This document shows, piece after piece, positions 1-7,007 of a stretch of DNA of 7,633 nt. The notes under the pieces are model-generated. The model saw only the letters and a list, made by a program, of their open reading frames with translations. It had not been told where the DNA came from and searched no databases. The translations under genes were made by a program, and so were the position numbers. How positions within the stretch are numbered: position 1 is the first letter of the stretch; every line of letters begins with the position of its first letter. Origin of the DNA: an uncultured Catenibacterium sp. (GTDB lineage: Bacteria > Bacillota_I > Bacilli_A > Erysipelotrichales > Coprobacillaceae); NCBI GenBank assembly GCA_900764725.1, contig CAAFPB010000100.1:1-7633 (forward strand). Direction: 5' to 3'.

Positions 1-173
1 ATGGATAAAATCAAGAAATACCTACAGAGATCATTTCCTATCAGTCATAGACAGATAGTCTATATCCTGAATATTTCTGCTTCACACTTCTCTTAAATGG
101 TTACCTGTAGATTATGGGTATTCAAAAGATATTTTTATTATTGCGAGGTATATGCGAAGCAGATGCGAGGTTA
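1..173. other. Contig-end stretch without a supportable gene
   Basis: This lies downstream of the aguB terminator and reaches the left edge. A plus-strand reading frame of 31 codons runs from the first base to a stop at 94-96. It has no visible upstream region and I recognise no family in it. A small inverted repeat (ATAGAC/GTCTAT, around 47-63) is present but has no T-tract. I see nothing else that can be named. Confidence 0.4.
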
Positions 174-200
174 TAAAAAAAGAAGGATTTACATCCTTCT
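174..200 (-). terminator. Intrinsic terminator of the polyamine operon
   Basis: Read on the minus strand, an 8-bp perfect stem (AGAAGGAT / ATCCTTCT) closes a GTAA tetraloop and runs directly into a T-rich tract (TTTTTTATAA). It begins 8 nt after the aguB stop codon, so it ends the six-gene transcript. The plus-strand reading lacks a T-tract, so it is probably unidirectional. Confidence 0.9.
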
Positions 201-208
201 CAAATAGC

Positions 209-1084
209 CTATTTCTTTGTCATCACAACATATGTTTCAGGACGTCTATCTCTAAATAATCCCCAAGATAAACGATCCTCTTTTAATGCATCTAAATCAA
301 ATTCTCCATAAAGTATTGTTTCTTCTTGTTTTGCTGAGGCAATAATATCTCCTGTTGCATCCGCAATAAAAGAACAACCATAAAAATTGAGAGAAGAAGA
401 TTGTCCGGCATTTTCTTTACAAGGTTCAACTGTTTCTACTCCAATACGATTTGCAGCCACGACAGGCATTAAATTAGCTGCTGCATGACCCTGCATCACA
501 CGTCTCCAATGACCACTGCTATCTACATCTAGAATTGGTTCACTGCCAATCGCAGTAGGGTAGAGTAACATCTCTGCACCTTGTACGGCCATACATCTTG
601 CAGTTTCAGGAAACCACTGATCCCAGCAGATGCCTACACCAATACAACCAAAACGTGTATTGAATACTTTAAAACCAGTATCACCAGGAGTGAAATAGAA
701 CTTCTCCTGATAAAAATGATCATCAGGAATATGTGTCTTTCTATAAATACCTAACACACACCCATCTGCATCAATCATTGCGACAGTATTAAAGAGACGG
801 TCTATATCCCTTTCATAGAAGCTTACAGGAATCACAACACCTAATTCCTTTGCGACTTCTTTAAAGCGATTTACAGCAGGATTCTCACTAAGAGGTAATG
901 CATACTCATAATAGTCATAACGCTTCTCCTGACAGAAATATTGACGTTCAAATAACTCTGGAAGAAGAATGATATTGGCCCCATTGTCTGCTGCCTCTCT
1001 TACCATCTTTTCTGCTTTATTAATATTTTCTTGTACATCTCTACTGCATGAAAACTGTAATGCAGCTACTTTAACTTCTCTCAT
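209..1084 (-). CDS. aguB: N-carbamoylputrescine amidase
   Basis: A 291-residue cytosolic enzyme of the nitrilase/C-N hydrolase superfamily, a normal length for the family. It hydrolyses N-carbamoylputrescine to putrescine, CO2 and ammonia, completing the arginine-agmatine-putrescine branch. The Glu-Lys-Cys triad is visible: E43 in PELFE, K116 in YRKTHIP and C153 in GICWDQWFPE. The FCQEKRYDYYEYA region and the C-terminal FRDRRPETY are typical of plant and bacterial AguB. The start is ATG at 1084, six bases after AAGGAGG. An in-frame ATG at 1138 would add 18 residues that lie inside aguA and precede the family's usual N-terminus (VKVAALQFSC). The first 14 bases overlap the end of aguA, suggesting translational coupling. 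It is the last gene of the operon. The call is firm because aguA is adjacent. Confidence 0.95.
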   Translation of the reverse strand: MREVKVAALQFSCSRDVQENINKAEKMVREAADNGANIILLPELFERQYFCQEKRYDYYEYALPLSENPAVNRFKEVAKELGVVIPVSFYERDIDRLFNTVAMIDADGCVLGIYRKTHIPDDHFYQEKFYFTPGDTGFKVFNTRFGCIGVGICWDQWFPETARCMAVQGAEMLLYPTAIGSEPILDVDSSGHWRRVMQGHAAANLMPVVAANRIGVETVEPCKENAGQSSSLNFYGCSFIADATGDIIASAKQEETILYGEFDLDALKEDRLSWGLFRDRRPETYVVMTKK

Positions 1085-2192
1085 TTGAAACCTCCTTTGC
1101 AGGAATCTGCTGTGTAATACAGTGGATATTACCTCCACCAGTTAAAATAACACGTGCCTCAATAGGAATAATATCACGTTCAGGGAAACACTCTTTTAAT
1201 ATCTCTACAGCTACACTATCATGTTCATCACCAAATTGAGGAACTAATATACAATGATTTCCAATATAGAAATTAATATAACTAGCTGCTAAGCGTTCTC
1301 CTGCTTCTCTTATATCTTCTCCCTCTTCAAATACGTATCCCTTTAAATCTTCTTCATTAATACATACAGGCTTGCGAGGAATAGGGAGCTTATGAATAAC
1401 CAACGGTCTTCCTTTTGCATCTATTTCATGAGATAAGATTTCATAAGCCATATGACTTCTTACAAATTGTGGATCATTTTCATCATCAGTCCACGCAAGA
1501 AGTACAACACCAGGTCTTACAAAACAACAGAAGTTATCTACATGACCATTTGTTTCATCATTATAAATACCATAAGGAAGCCAGATAATCTTTTCTACAT
1601 TTAAGTAGTGTTTCAGCTTCTCTTCTATTTCATCACGTGTCATTGTAGGATTACGTCCAAGATTTAATAAACATTCTTCAGTTGTAATCAGTGTTCCTTC
1701 ACCATCTACATGAATAGAACCACCTTCTAAGACAAAAGGACGTGCTTCATATAAGTCATCACCAAGATACTCACAGACAAGACTAGGAATAACCTGATCA
1801 TTTTCCCAATGGGAATATAACCCATCATAACTTCCACCCCAGGCATTAAATTCCCAATTAATACCTCTTCTCTCACCTTTGTCATTAATCACAAAAGTAG
1901 GTCCAGTATCTCTTGCCCATGCATCATCACTACTTGCTTCAATGATATGAATATGAGGATGATTAAGTCTTGTGCTAGCTTCTTTCATATCTTCAGCTCG
2001 TACAATCATATAGACTTCTTCATAAGCTGCAAGAATATGTGCAATCTCTACAAATACATCTCTTGCATACTTGGCATCATAATTCCAAGAACCAGGACGC
2101 CATGGATAAATCATTAAACATCCATCCTGTTTTTCAAATTCTCCAGGCATACGAAATCCATCACTAAGACAATCTGTTTTTAAAATCTTCAT
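1071..2192 (-). CDS. aguA: Agmatine deiminase
   Basis: A 373-residue enzyme of the peptidyl-arginine-deiminase/guanidino-modifying superfamily (five-fold pseudosymmetric barrel), matching the usual family length of about 365-380. It converts agmatine to N-carbamoylputrescine and ammonia. Visible hallmarks are the N-terminal GFRMPGEFEKQDGCLMIYPWRPGSW, WARDTGP at 92-98, EGGSIHVDGEGTL at 156-168, NGHVDN at 215-220, and the C-terminal GGGNIHCITQQIP with the catalytic cysteine at C358. The ATG at 2192 is chosen because AAGGAG ends seven bases upstream; the TTG at 2198 in the same frame would sit only one base from that site. It overlaps the end of nspC by 29 bases and the start of aguB by 14. Next to AguB it supplies putrescine from the agmatine made by SpeA. 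Enzymes with this fold also include arginine deiminase-like proteins, but the agmatine deiminase motifs and neighbours settle the call. Confidence 0.96.
   Translation of the reverse strand: MKILKTDCLSDGFRMPGEFEKQDGCLMIYPWRPGSWNYDAKYARDVFVEIAHILAAYEEVYMIVRAEDMKEASTRLNHPHIHIIEASSDDAWARDTGPTFVINDKGERRGINWEFNAWGGSYDGLYSHWENDQVIPSLVCEYLGDDLYEARPFVLEGGSIHVDGEGTLITTEECLLNLGRNPTMTRDEIEEKLKHYLNVEKIIWLPYGIYNDETNGHVDNFCCFVRPGVVLLAWTDDENDPQFVRSHMAYEILSHEIDAKGRPLVIHKLPIPRKPVCINEEDLKGYVFEEGEDIREAGERLAASYINFYIGNHCILVPQFGDEHDSVAVEILKECFPERDIIPIEARVILTGGGNIHCITQQIPAKEVSNERS
1091..1097 (-). promoter_or_regulatory. Ribosome binding site deciding the aguB start
   Basis: AAGGAGG lies on the minus strand six bases before the ATG at 1084, inside the 3' end of aguA. 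It rules against the longer in-frame start at 1138. Confidence 0.85.
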
Positions 2193-3285
2193 AACCAAAC
2201 TCCTTTATGATGCGACAATCTCCATTTTGATCCATCACCGCAATAGAAGGGAGAGGAATCCCATTGAATGTATTTGTCTTGACCATGGAATAAATAGCCA
2301 TATCCTCAAAATATAGTTTATCCCCAATCTTAATTTCATGATCAAATGAATATTCACCAATCACATCACCCGCTAAACATGTATTACAAGAGAGGCGATA
2401 AGTATAAGCAAGTTCATTTGGTAAACCACTATTTTTAAGTGGGGGACGATAAGGCATCTCTAATACATCGGGCATATGACATGCTGCAGATGTATCAAGA
2501 ATAAGAATCTTTCCATTATTCTCTACAATATCCAATACTTCAGTCACATTGTATCCTGCATTTAAGGCTACGGCTTCACCAGGTTCTAAATAGACCTGTA
2601 AATCATAAGTCTCCTGCATATGATTAATACATTGAATCAATCGTTCAACATCATAATCATCTCTTGTAATATGATGTCCTCCACCCATATTCAACCATTT
2701 CATTTGTGGAAGCCATTTAGAGAACTTCTCTTCTACAGCCTTTAATGTAGTCTCTAAATCATCAGAATTCTGCTCACATAGAGTATGGAAATGAATCCCA
2801 TCCACCATTCCTGCAATCTCATCATCAAAATCACAGGCACGAATACCCATTCTACTTCCAGGGGCACATGGATCATAAATTGCATGTCCCTCCTGAGTAG
2901 AACATTCAGGATTAATACGTACTCCTATAGATGCATTCTTTACTTTATCTGCATATCTTTTAAGCTGTGCTTTAGAGTTAAATACAATATGATCACATAT
3001 TTCTGCAAGCTCTTCTATATCAGAAGAACGATAGGCAGGAGAATACACATGATTCTCCAAACCCATTTCTTCTTTCCCAAGTCTAGCTTCATAAAGACCA
3101 CTTGCAGTTGTACCACTTATATATTTTCCAATAAGTGGATATTCTTCAAAACATGAAAAACATTTCTGAGCAAGTAATATCTTAGCTCCTGTACGCTTTT
3201 CTACTTCACTTAATATTTCTAAATTATGTATAAGCTTTGTTTCATCAATCACAAAACAAGGCGTAGGTAATTCATGAATCTTCAT
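2164..3285 (-). CDS. nspC: Carboxynorspermidine/carboxyspermidine decarboxylase
   Basis: A 373-residue PLP enzyme of the alanine racemase-fold (fold type III) decarboxylase group. It removes CO2 from carboxyspermidine (or carboxynorspermidine) to give spermidine (or norspermidine). Visible residues are the PLP-binding lysine K41 in LLAQKCFSCF, the barrel motif IHFHTLCEQ (164-172), the phosphate-binding GGGHH (201-205), EPGEA (234-238) and the late active-site CLAGDVIGEY with C303 and D306. The family begins at about MKIHELPTPCFVID, so the ATG at 3285 is preferred to an ATG at 3336, which would add 17 residues translated from inside the dehydrogenase gene. It starts two bases after the dehydrogenase stop with only a weak ribosome site (GGA), which fits reinitiation. 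Both neighbours belong to the same pathway. Whether the product is spermidine or norspermidine cannot be read from sequence; putrescine supply by AguAB favours spermidine. Confidence 0.94.
   Translation of the reverse strand: MKIHELPTPCFVIDETKLIHNLEILSEVEKRTGAKILLAQKCFSCFEEYPLIGKYISGTTASGLYEARLGKEEMGLENHVYSPAYRSSDIEELAEICDHIVFNSKAQLKRYADKVKNASIGVRINPECSTQEGHAIYDPCAPGSRMGIRACDFDDEIAGMVDGIHFHTLCEQNSDDLETTLKAVEEKFSKWLPQMKWLNMGGGHHITRDDYDVERLIQCINHMQETYDLQVYLEPGEAVALNAGYNVTEVLDIVENNGKILILDTSAACHMPDVLEMPYRPPLKNSGLPNELAYTYRLSCNTCLAGDVIGEYSFDHEIKIGDKLYFEDMAIYSMVKTNTFNGIPLPSIAVMDQNGDCRIIKEFGYEDFKNRLS
2200..2205 (-). promoter_or_regulatory. Ribosome binding site deciding the aguA start
   Basis: AAGGAG on the minus strand ends seven bases before the ATG at 2192. 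It lies within the last codons of nspC, so ribosomes finishing nspC pass directly over it. Confidence 0.8.
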
Positions 3286-3287
3286 AA

Positions 3288-4547
3288 TTAATCCACTAAA
3301 GTAGGATTTTCTACTACCTTCCATGGAAGTCCCCATTTATTTAAAGCATCCATATATGGATCAGGATCAAATTCATCAGTAGTATAAACACCAGGCTTAT
3401 TCCATAATCCTTTTAATACAAGCATAGTACCAATCATAGCTGGTACACCAGTTGTATAAGATACAGCCTGTGAACCTACTTCCTTGAAGCATTCCTGATG
3501 ATCACATACATTGTAGATATAAATACTTCTTTCCTTACCATCCTTGATACCAGTAAAGATACATCCAATATTAGTCTTACCAACAGTACGAGGACCTAAA
3601 GTAGATGGATCTGGTAATAATTCCTTTAAGAACTGAATAGGAACAACCTGCTGTCCATTAAATTCAACAGGAGTAGTAGAAAGCATACCTACGTTTTCTA
3701 AACATTTCATATGTGTTAAATAACTTTCTCCAAATGTCATAAAGAAACGAATTCTCTTTACTTCAGGCATGTTCTTACCTAATGCTTCAATTTCTTCATG
3801 ATGAAGAAGATACATATCCTTTTCTCCTACTTCATCAAAATTATATTCTCTCTTAATTGACATAGCTGGAATTTCTACCCATTTACCATTTTCCCAGTAT
3901 GAACCTGGTGCAGATACTTCTCTTAAGTTAACTTCAGGGTTGAAGTTAGTTGCGAATGGATAACCATGATCACCATCATTACAGTCTAAGATATCAATTG
4001 TATGGATTTCATCAAAATAATGTTTCTTTGCATAAGCTGCAAATACACTAGTCACACCTGGATCAAAACCAGTACCTAATAGACCAGTAATACCTGCTTC
4101 CTTAAAACGGTCCATATAAGCCCACTGCCAAGAGTAATCAAAATAAGCAGAGAATCCTAATTCTTCACATCTCTTTTCATAAATAGCACGCCACTCAGGA
4201 TCATTTGTATCTTCTGCTTCATAGTTGGCAGTATCAATATATGGTACCTTACATGCTAAACATGCATCCATGATAGTTAGATCCTGATAAGGTAATGCAA
4301 GATTTAATACAGCATCTGGCTGATACTCTTTAATAAGTGCAATCACTTCATCAGTGTTATCTGCATCTACCTGTGCAGTTGTAATCTTTGTAGTCGTCTT
4401 ATCTTTTAATTCTTCCGCAAGCTTTTCACATTTACTTACTGTTCTACTTGCAATCATAATTTCTTCAAATACAACACTGTTCTGACAACATTTGTGAATT
4501 GCGACAGAAGCAACCCCTCCACATCCAATAATTAAAACTCTACTCAT
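3288..4547 (-). CDS. Carboxynorspermidine/carboxyspermidine dehydrogenase (saccharopine dehydrogenase family)
   Basis: A 419-residue NAD(P)-dependent enzyme of the saccharopine dehydrogenase family, often abbreviated CASDH. By family knowledge it reductively condenses a diamine (putrescine or 1,3-diaminopropane) with L-aspartate beta-semialdehyde to give carboxyspermidine or carboxynorspermidine, the substrate of NspC. The Rossmann dinucleotide site is at the N-terminus (VLIIGCGGVASVA, residues 4-16), followed by ASRTVSKCEKLAEEL. The middle region has GLLGTGFDPGVTSVFAAYA, and the C-terminus has the FDPDPYMDALNKWGLPW block typical of this subgroup, unlike lysine-pathway saccharopine dehydrogenases. 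The start ATG overlaps the speE stop (ATGA) and is preceded by AGGAGG seven bases upstream. Immediate linkage to nspC makes the polyamine assignment secure. A related enzyme class condenses agmatine instead, but agmatine deiminase in the operon favours putrescine. Confidence 0.93.
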   Translation of the reverse strand: MSRVLIIGCGGVASVAIHKCCQNSVVFEEIMIASRTVSKCEKLAEELKDKTTTKITTAQVDADNTDEVIALIKEYQPDAVLNLALPYQDLTIMDACLACKVPYIDTANYEAEDTNDPEWRAIYEKRCEELGFSAYFDYSWQWAYMDRFKEAGITGLLGTGFDPGVTSVFAAYAKKHYFDEIHTIDILDCNDGDHGYPFATNFNPEVNLREVSAPGSYWENGKWVEIPAMSIKREYNFDEVGEKDMYLLHHEEIEALGKNMPEVKRIRFFMTFGESYLTHMKCLENVGMLSTTPVEFNGQQVVPIQFLKELLPDPSTLGPRTVGKTNIGCIFTGIKDGKERSIYIYNVCDHQECFKEVGSQAVSYTTGVPAMIGTMLVLKGLWNKPGVYTTDEFDPDPYMDALNKWGLPWKVVENPTLVD

Positions 4548-5407
4548 CTTTTTTCCTCCTCTTCTAATAATTCTTCTACATACTTAGGTAGCATAAATGC
4601 GCCTGTATGAAGATTAGTAGTGTAATATTCTGTATGTATATTTCTCTTCTTCCACTCAATTGGTTTAAAATCAGTAAGTGGATGATATTTCTTTGATGCA
4701 AAACCAAATAGCCAATATCCTGATGGACTCGTAGGAATATGTGCCTGGTATACTCTACTTATTGGGAATGTATGAAATACCTTCTTATGCATTGCTCTGC
4801 AGGCCTCTTCATCTTTATCATAGAAGGGACTTCCATGCTGATAAACAAGGATACCATCTTCTTTAAGTGCCTTATAACAGTTTCCATAAAACTCTCTTGT
4901 GAATAATCCTTCACTTGCCCCAAAAGGATCAGTGGCATCATTAATAATCAGGTCATACATATCCTTCTTGGAACGTAAGAACCTTAATGCATCTGAATTA
5001 TAAATATGTACTCTTTCATCATCTAATCCAGCTGCTGTCTGTGGAAAATATTCTTTACATACATCCACAAACATGTCATCCTGTTCCACTATGTCAATAC
5101 GTTCAATATTGTCATATTGTAATAATTCCATAGAAACACCACCATCACCACCACCGACTATAAGTACATTTCTTACATCGGGATGGACAGACATTGGTAC
5201 ATGGACAACCATTTCATTGTAGATAAAACAATCCTGTTCTGAAAATATAACACTCCCATTAAGTGTTAGGAACTTTCCAAACTCTGGTGATTGAAATACA
5301 TCAATTCTCTGATAATCACTTTCACCTGAGAATAATTGTTTTTCAACACGGATATCAAACTTCACATGAGGTGAGTGAAGTTCTGAAAACCAAAATTCCA
5401 TCTTCAT
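4544..5407 (-). CDS. speE: Spermidine synthase-like aminopropyltransferase
   Basis: A 287-residue protein of the spermidine synthase family, with a short N-terminal beta domain followed by a class I methyltransferase-like Rossmann domain. Family members move an aminopropyl group from decarboxylated AdoMet to putrescine. Visible motifs are QDCFIYNEMVVHVPM (58-72), the nucleotide-binding VLIVGGGDGG (81-90), IVEQDD (106-111), the catalytic-type NDATDPFGASEGLF (156-169, with D157 and D160) and SPSGYWLFGFASK (227-239). The ATG at 5407 follows GGGAG by five bases. That ribosome site overlaps the end of speA, and the intergenic gap is nine bases. It ends in a Glu-rich tail (LLEEEEKR). No AdoMet decarboxylase gene is in the operon, while a complete carboxyspermidine route is, so the true donor or product is uncertain. 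The family call is firm; spermidine synthase activity is inferred. Confidence 0.88.
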   Translation of the reverse strand: MKMEFWFSELHSPHVKFDIRVEKQLFSGESDYQRIDVFQSPEFGKFLTLNGSVIFSEQDCFIYNEMVVHVPMSVHPDVRNVLIVGGGDGGVSMELLQYDNIERIDIVEQDDMFVDVCKEYFPQTAAGLDDERVHIYNSDALRFLRSKKDMYDLIINDATDPFGASEGLFTREFYGNCYKALKEDGILVYQHGSPFYDKDEEACRAMHKKVFHTFPISRVYQAHIPTSPSGYWLFGFASKKYHPLTDFKPIEWKKRNIHTEYYTTNLHTGAFMLPKYVEELLEEEEKR

Positions 5408-5416
5408 TTGTCTCCC

Positions 5417-6871
5417 TTACATTTTTAATACATTCAATGTTTCTAAAGTAGGATCTTCCATCCCCTGCATTGAACATCCTTTTTCCACTGAATATTCAAT
5501 ATAATCAATAATCTCATCAGTAATTTCTTCTCCTGGAGAAAGGATTGGAATACCAGGTGGATAAGCCATGACAAATTCTCCTGATATATGTCCTGCAGCC
5601 TCACGTATTGGCACATTGATCTTATCTGCATAAAAAGCTTTCTGTGGTGAAACTGCAACATGAGGAAGAAGCATCTGACTATCTACTTCAAAACGTTTTT
5701 CTTCCTTTGAATACAAACGGCTAATCTCAGCCAAAGCTCCTACAAGTCTTTCAATATCCTGAATACGATCACCAATAGAGATATAAGCCATAATATTACC
5801 AATATCTCCAAATTCAATCTGGATATCATACTCATCTCTTAAGATGTCATACACTTCAATGCCATCCAAACCAATATCTCTTGTATAAACACAAAGCTTT
5901 GTGACATCAAAATCATAGACTGTACTACCATTAATCAGCTCTTTACCATAGGCATAATAACCACCAATTGAATTGATTTCATCTCTTGCATACTGTGCCC
6001 ATTCACTTACCTTTGCGAATGATTGTCTTCCACGTAAGGCAAGATTTCTTCTAGACAAGTCAAGACTTGTCATAAGCAGATAAGATGCACTTGTAGTCTG
6101 AGTGATGTTAATGATTGACTGCACATGTTCTGCATTCATTCCATTACTTGTAAGAAGTACTGAACTCTGTGTCAATGATCCTCCAGATTTATGCATGGAT
6201 ATCGCAGCCATATCAGCGCCTGCTTTCATGGCATTCATAGGAAGATTGTCACCAAAATAAAGATGTGTACCATGTGCTTCATCCGCAAGGACCTTTAATC
6301 CATAACGATGCGTTACATCACATATTCCCTTGATATCTGAACATATGCCATAGTAGGTAGGATTATTCACTAATACTGCAACAGCCTTAGGATGTTCCTG
6401 TATCGCTTTTTCTACCTGTTCTACAGTCACTCCTAGTACTATTCCTAACTGTGCATTAATCTCTGTATTAAGATATACAGGAGTCGCACCACATAAGATG
6501 AGTGCATTAATGACACTCTTATGTACATTTCTAGGTACGATAATCTCATCACCTGCTTTACACACAGATAAAACCATATTCTGTACAGCCTGTGTTGTGC
6601 CTCCCACCATAAAAAATGCATGCTCAGCACCAAATGCTTCTGCAGTCAGTTCCTGTGCCTCTTTAATCACTGAAACAGGATGACATAAATTATCGAGTGG
6701 TTTCATTGAATTCACATCAATGCCCACACATCTTTCTCCTAATAGGTCCACAAGTTCAGGATTCCCTCTTCCTCTCTTGTGACCAGGAACATCAAAAGGT
6801 ACGATTCTTTTCTTTCTAAATGTCTCAATCGCTTCATAAAGCGGTGCACTCGCTTGTCTCTTTAAGTCCAT
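5417..6871 (-). CDS. speA: Orn/Lys/Arg decarboxylase, probably biosynthetic arginine decarboxylase
   Basis: A 484-residue PLP enzyme of the Orn/Lys/Arg decarboxylase family with the aspartate aminotransferase fold. It is the short form found in Bacillota (about 480-490 residues), without the N-terminal response-regulator-like wing domain of enterobacterial CadA, SpeF and AdiA. Visible motifs are FDVPGHKRG (26-34), MVGGTTQA (88-95), NNPTYYGIC (169-177), DEAHG (197-201), the PLP lysine K228 in SMHKSGGSLTQSS (225-237), and the C-terminal YPPGIPILSPGE (437-448). It would make agmatine from arginine, which feeds AguA, SpeE or the carboxyspermidine route. Lysine or ornithine specificity cannot be excluded from sequence; the downstream aguAB genes argue for arginine. 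The ATG at 6871 has AAAGGGAG just upstream. An in-frame ATG at 6928 would begin inside the upstream terminator hairpin and add 19 non-family residues. It is the first gene of the operon and is preceded by an attenuator-like leader. Confidence 0.92.
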   Translation of the reverse strand: MDLKRQASAPLYEAIETFRKKRIVPFDVPGHKRGRGNPELVDLLGERCVGIDVNSMKPLDNLCHPVSVIKEAQELTAEAFGAEHAFFMVGGTTQAVQNMVLSVCKAGDEIIVPRNVHKSVINALILCGATPVYLNTEINAQLGIVLGVTVEQVEKAIQEHPKAVAVLVNNPTYYGICSDIKGICDVTHRYGLKVLADEAHGTHLYFGDNLPMNAMKAGADMAAISMHKSGGSLTQSSVLLTSNGMNAEHVQSIINITQTTSASYLLMTSLDLSRRNLALRGRQSFAKVSEWAQYARDEINSIGGYYAYGKELINGSTVYDFDVTKLCVYTRDIGLDGIEVYDILRDEYDIQIEFGDIGNIMAYISIGDRIQDIERLVGALAEISRLYSKEEKRFEVDSQMLLPHVAVSPQKAFYADKINVPIREAAGHISGEFVMAYPPGIPILSPGEEITDEIIDYIEYSVEKGCSMQGMEDPTLETLNVLKM

Positions 6872-6874
6872 AAT

Positions 6875-6886
6875 CTCCCTTTCCTC
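6875..6886 (-). promoter_or_regulatory. Ribosome binding site deciding the speA start
   Basis: A purine-rich GAGGAAAGGGAG lies on the minus strand, ending three bases before the ATG at 6871. It sits immediately downstream of the leader terminator, so speA translation depends on transcription reading through that terminator. Confidence 0.75.
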
Positions 6887-6901
6887 ATCATGTCTAAACA
6901 C

Positions 6902-6933
6902 AAAAAAAGACAGATGATTATTCATCATCTGTC
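6902..6933 (-). terminator. Intrinsic terminator in the speA leader (attenuator)
   Basis: On the minus strand a perfect 10-bp stem (GACAGATGAT / ATCATCTGTC) with a 5-nt loop is followed by seven Ts. It lies after the promoter at 7223-7252 and about 30 bases before the speA start. No gene of ordinary size lies between promoter and terminator, and no separate speA promoter is evident after it, so it probably works as a regulated attenuator. A self-contained small RNA ending here is the alternative reading. Confidence 0.87.
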
Positions 6934-7007
6934 AAACGTTTAAAATGATATACATGGTACTTTTTTCTATGCGCAAACCAGCAGAGACTCCCTCTCTTCA
7001 TATGCAT
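6918..7007 (-). CDS. Candidate SpeFL-like leader peptide (29 codons)
   Basis: A short reading frame in the speA leader runs from ATG 7007 (or ATG 7001) to TAA at 6918-6920, inside the loop of the terminator hairpin. The peptide is strongly basic and aromatic: H2, K4, R5, then WFAHRKKY (10-17), Y20 and HF (21-22), KR (23-24), and an acidic end (TDDE). From memory, E. coli SpeFL, the ornithine-sensing arrest peptide upstream of speF, contains HIRRTTHIMKFAHR followed by NSFDFHFF. With one gap the two share H-x-[KR]-R-x-[ST], FAHR, an aromatic three residues after FAHR, and a later HF. Position before a polyamine decarboxylase and overlap with a terminator fit a stalling peptide. Against it, no clear ribosome site precedes either ATG, and the region can also fold as RNA. 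No frameshift or alternative start is evident upstream. Confidence 0.45.
   Translation of the reverse strand: MHMKRGSLCWFAHRKKYHVYHFKRLTDDE

Noticed and set aside
1..96. A 31-codon plus-strand frame at the left edge
   Set aside because: Its start coincides with the contig edge, no upstream signal can be seen, and I recognise no family; chance is the simplest reading.
2785..3156. A plus-strand open frame of 123 codons
   Set aside because: It lies wholly inside nspC on the opposite strand, has no ribosome site or recognisable family, and its Cys/Ile/Thr-rich composition is typical of the antisense of a coding frame.
4759..6683. Several short frames of 60-72 codons within speE and speA on both strands
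   Set aside because: They are out-of-frame shadows of well-supported enzymes, with no family resemblance.
6872..6928. N-terminal extension of speA from ATG 6928
   Set aside because: It would begin inside the leader terminator hairpin, adds residues absent from the family, and ignores the good ribosome site before ATG 6871.
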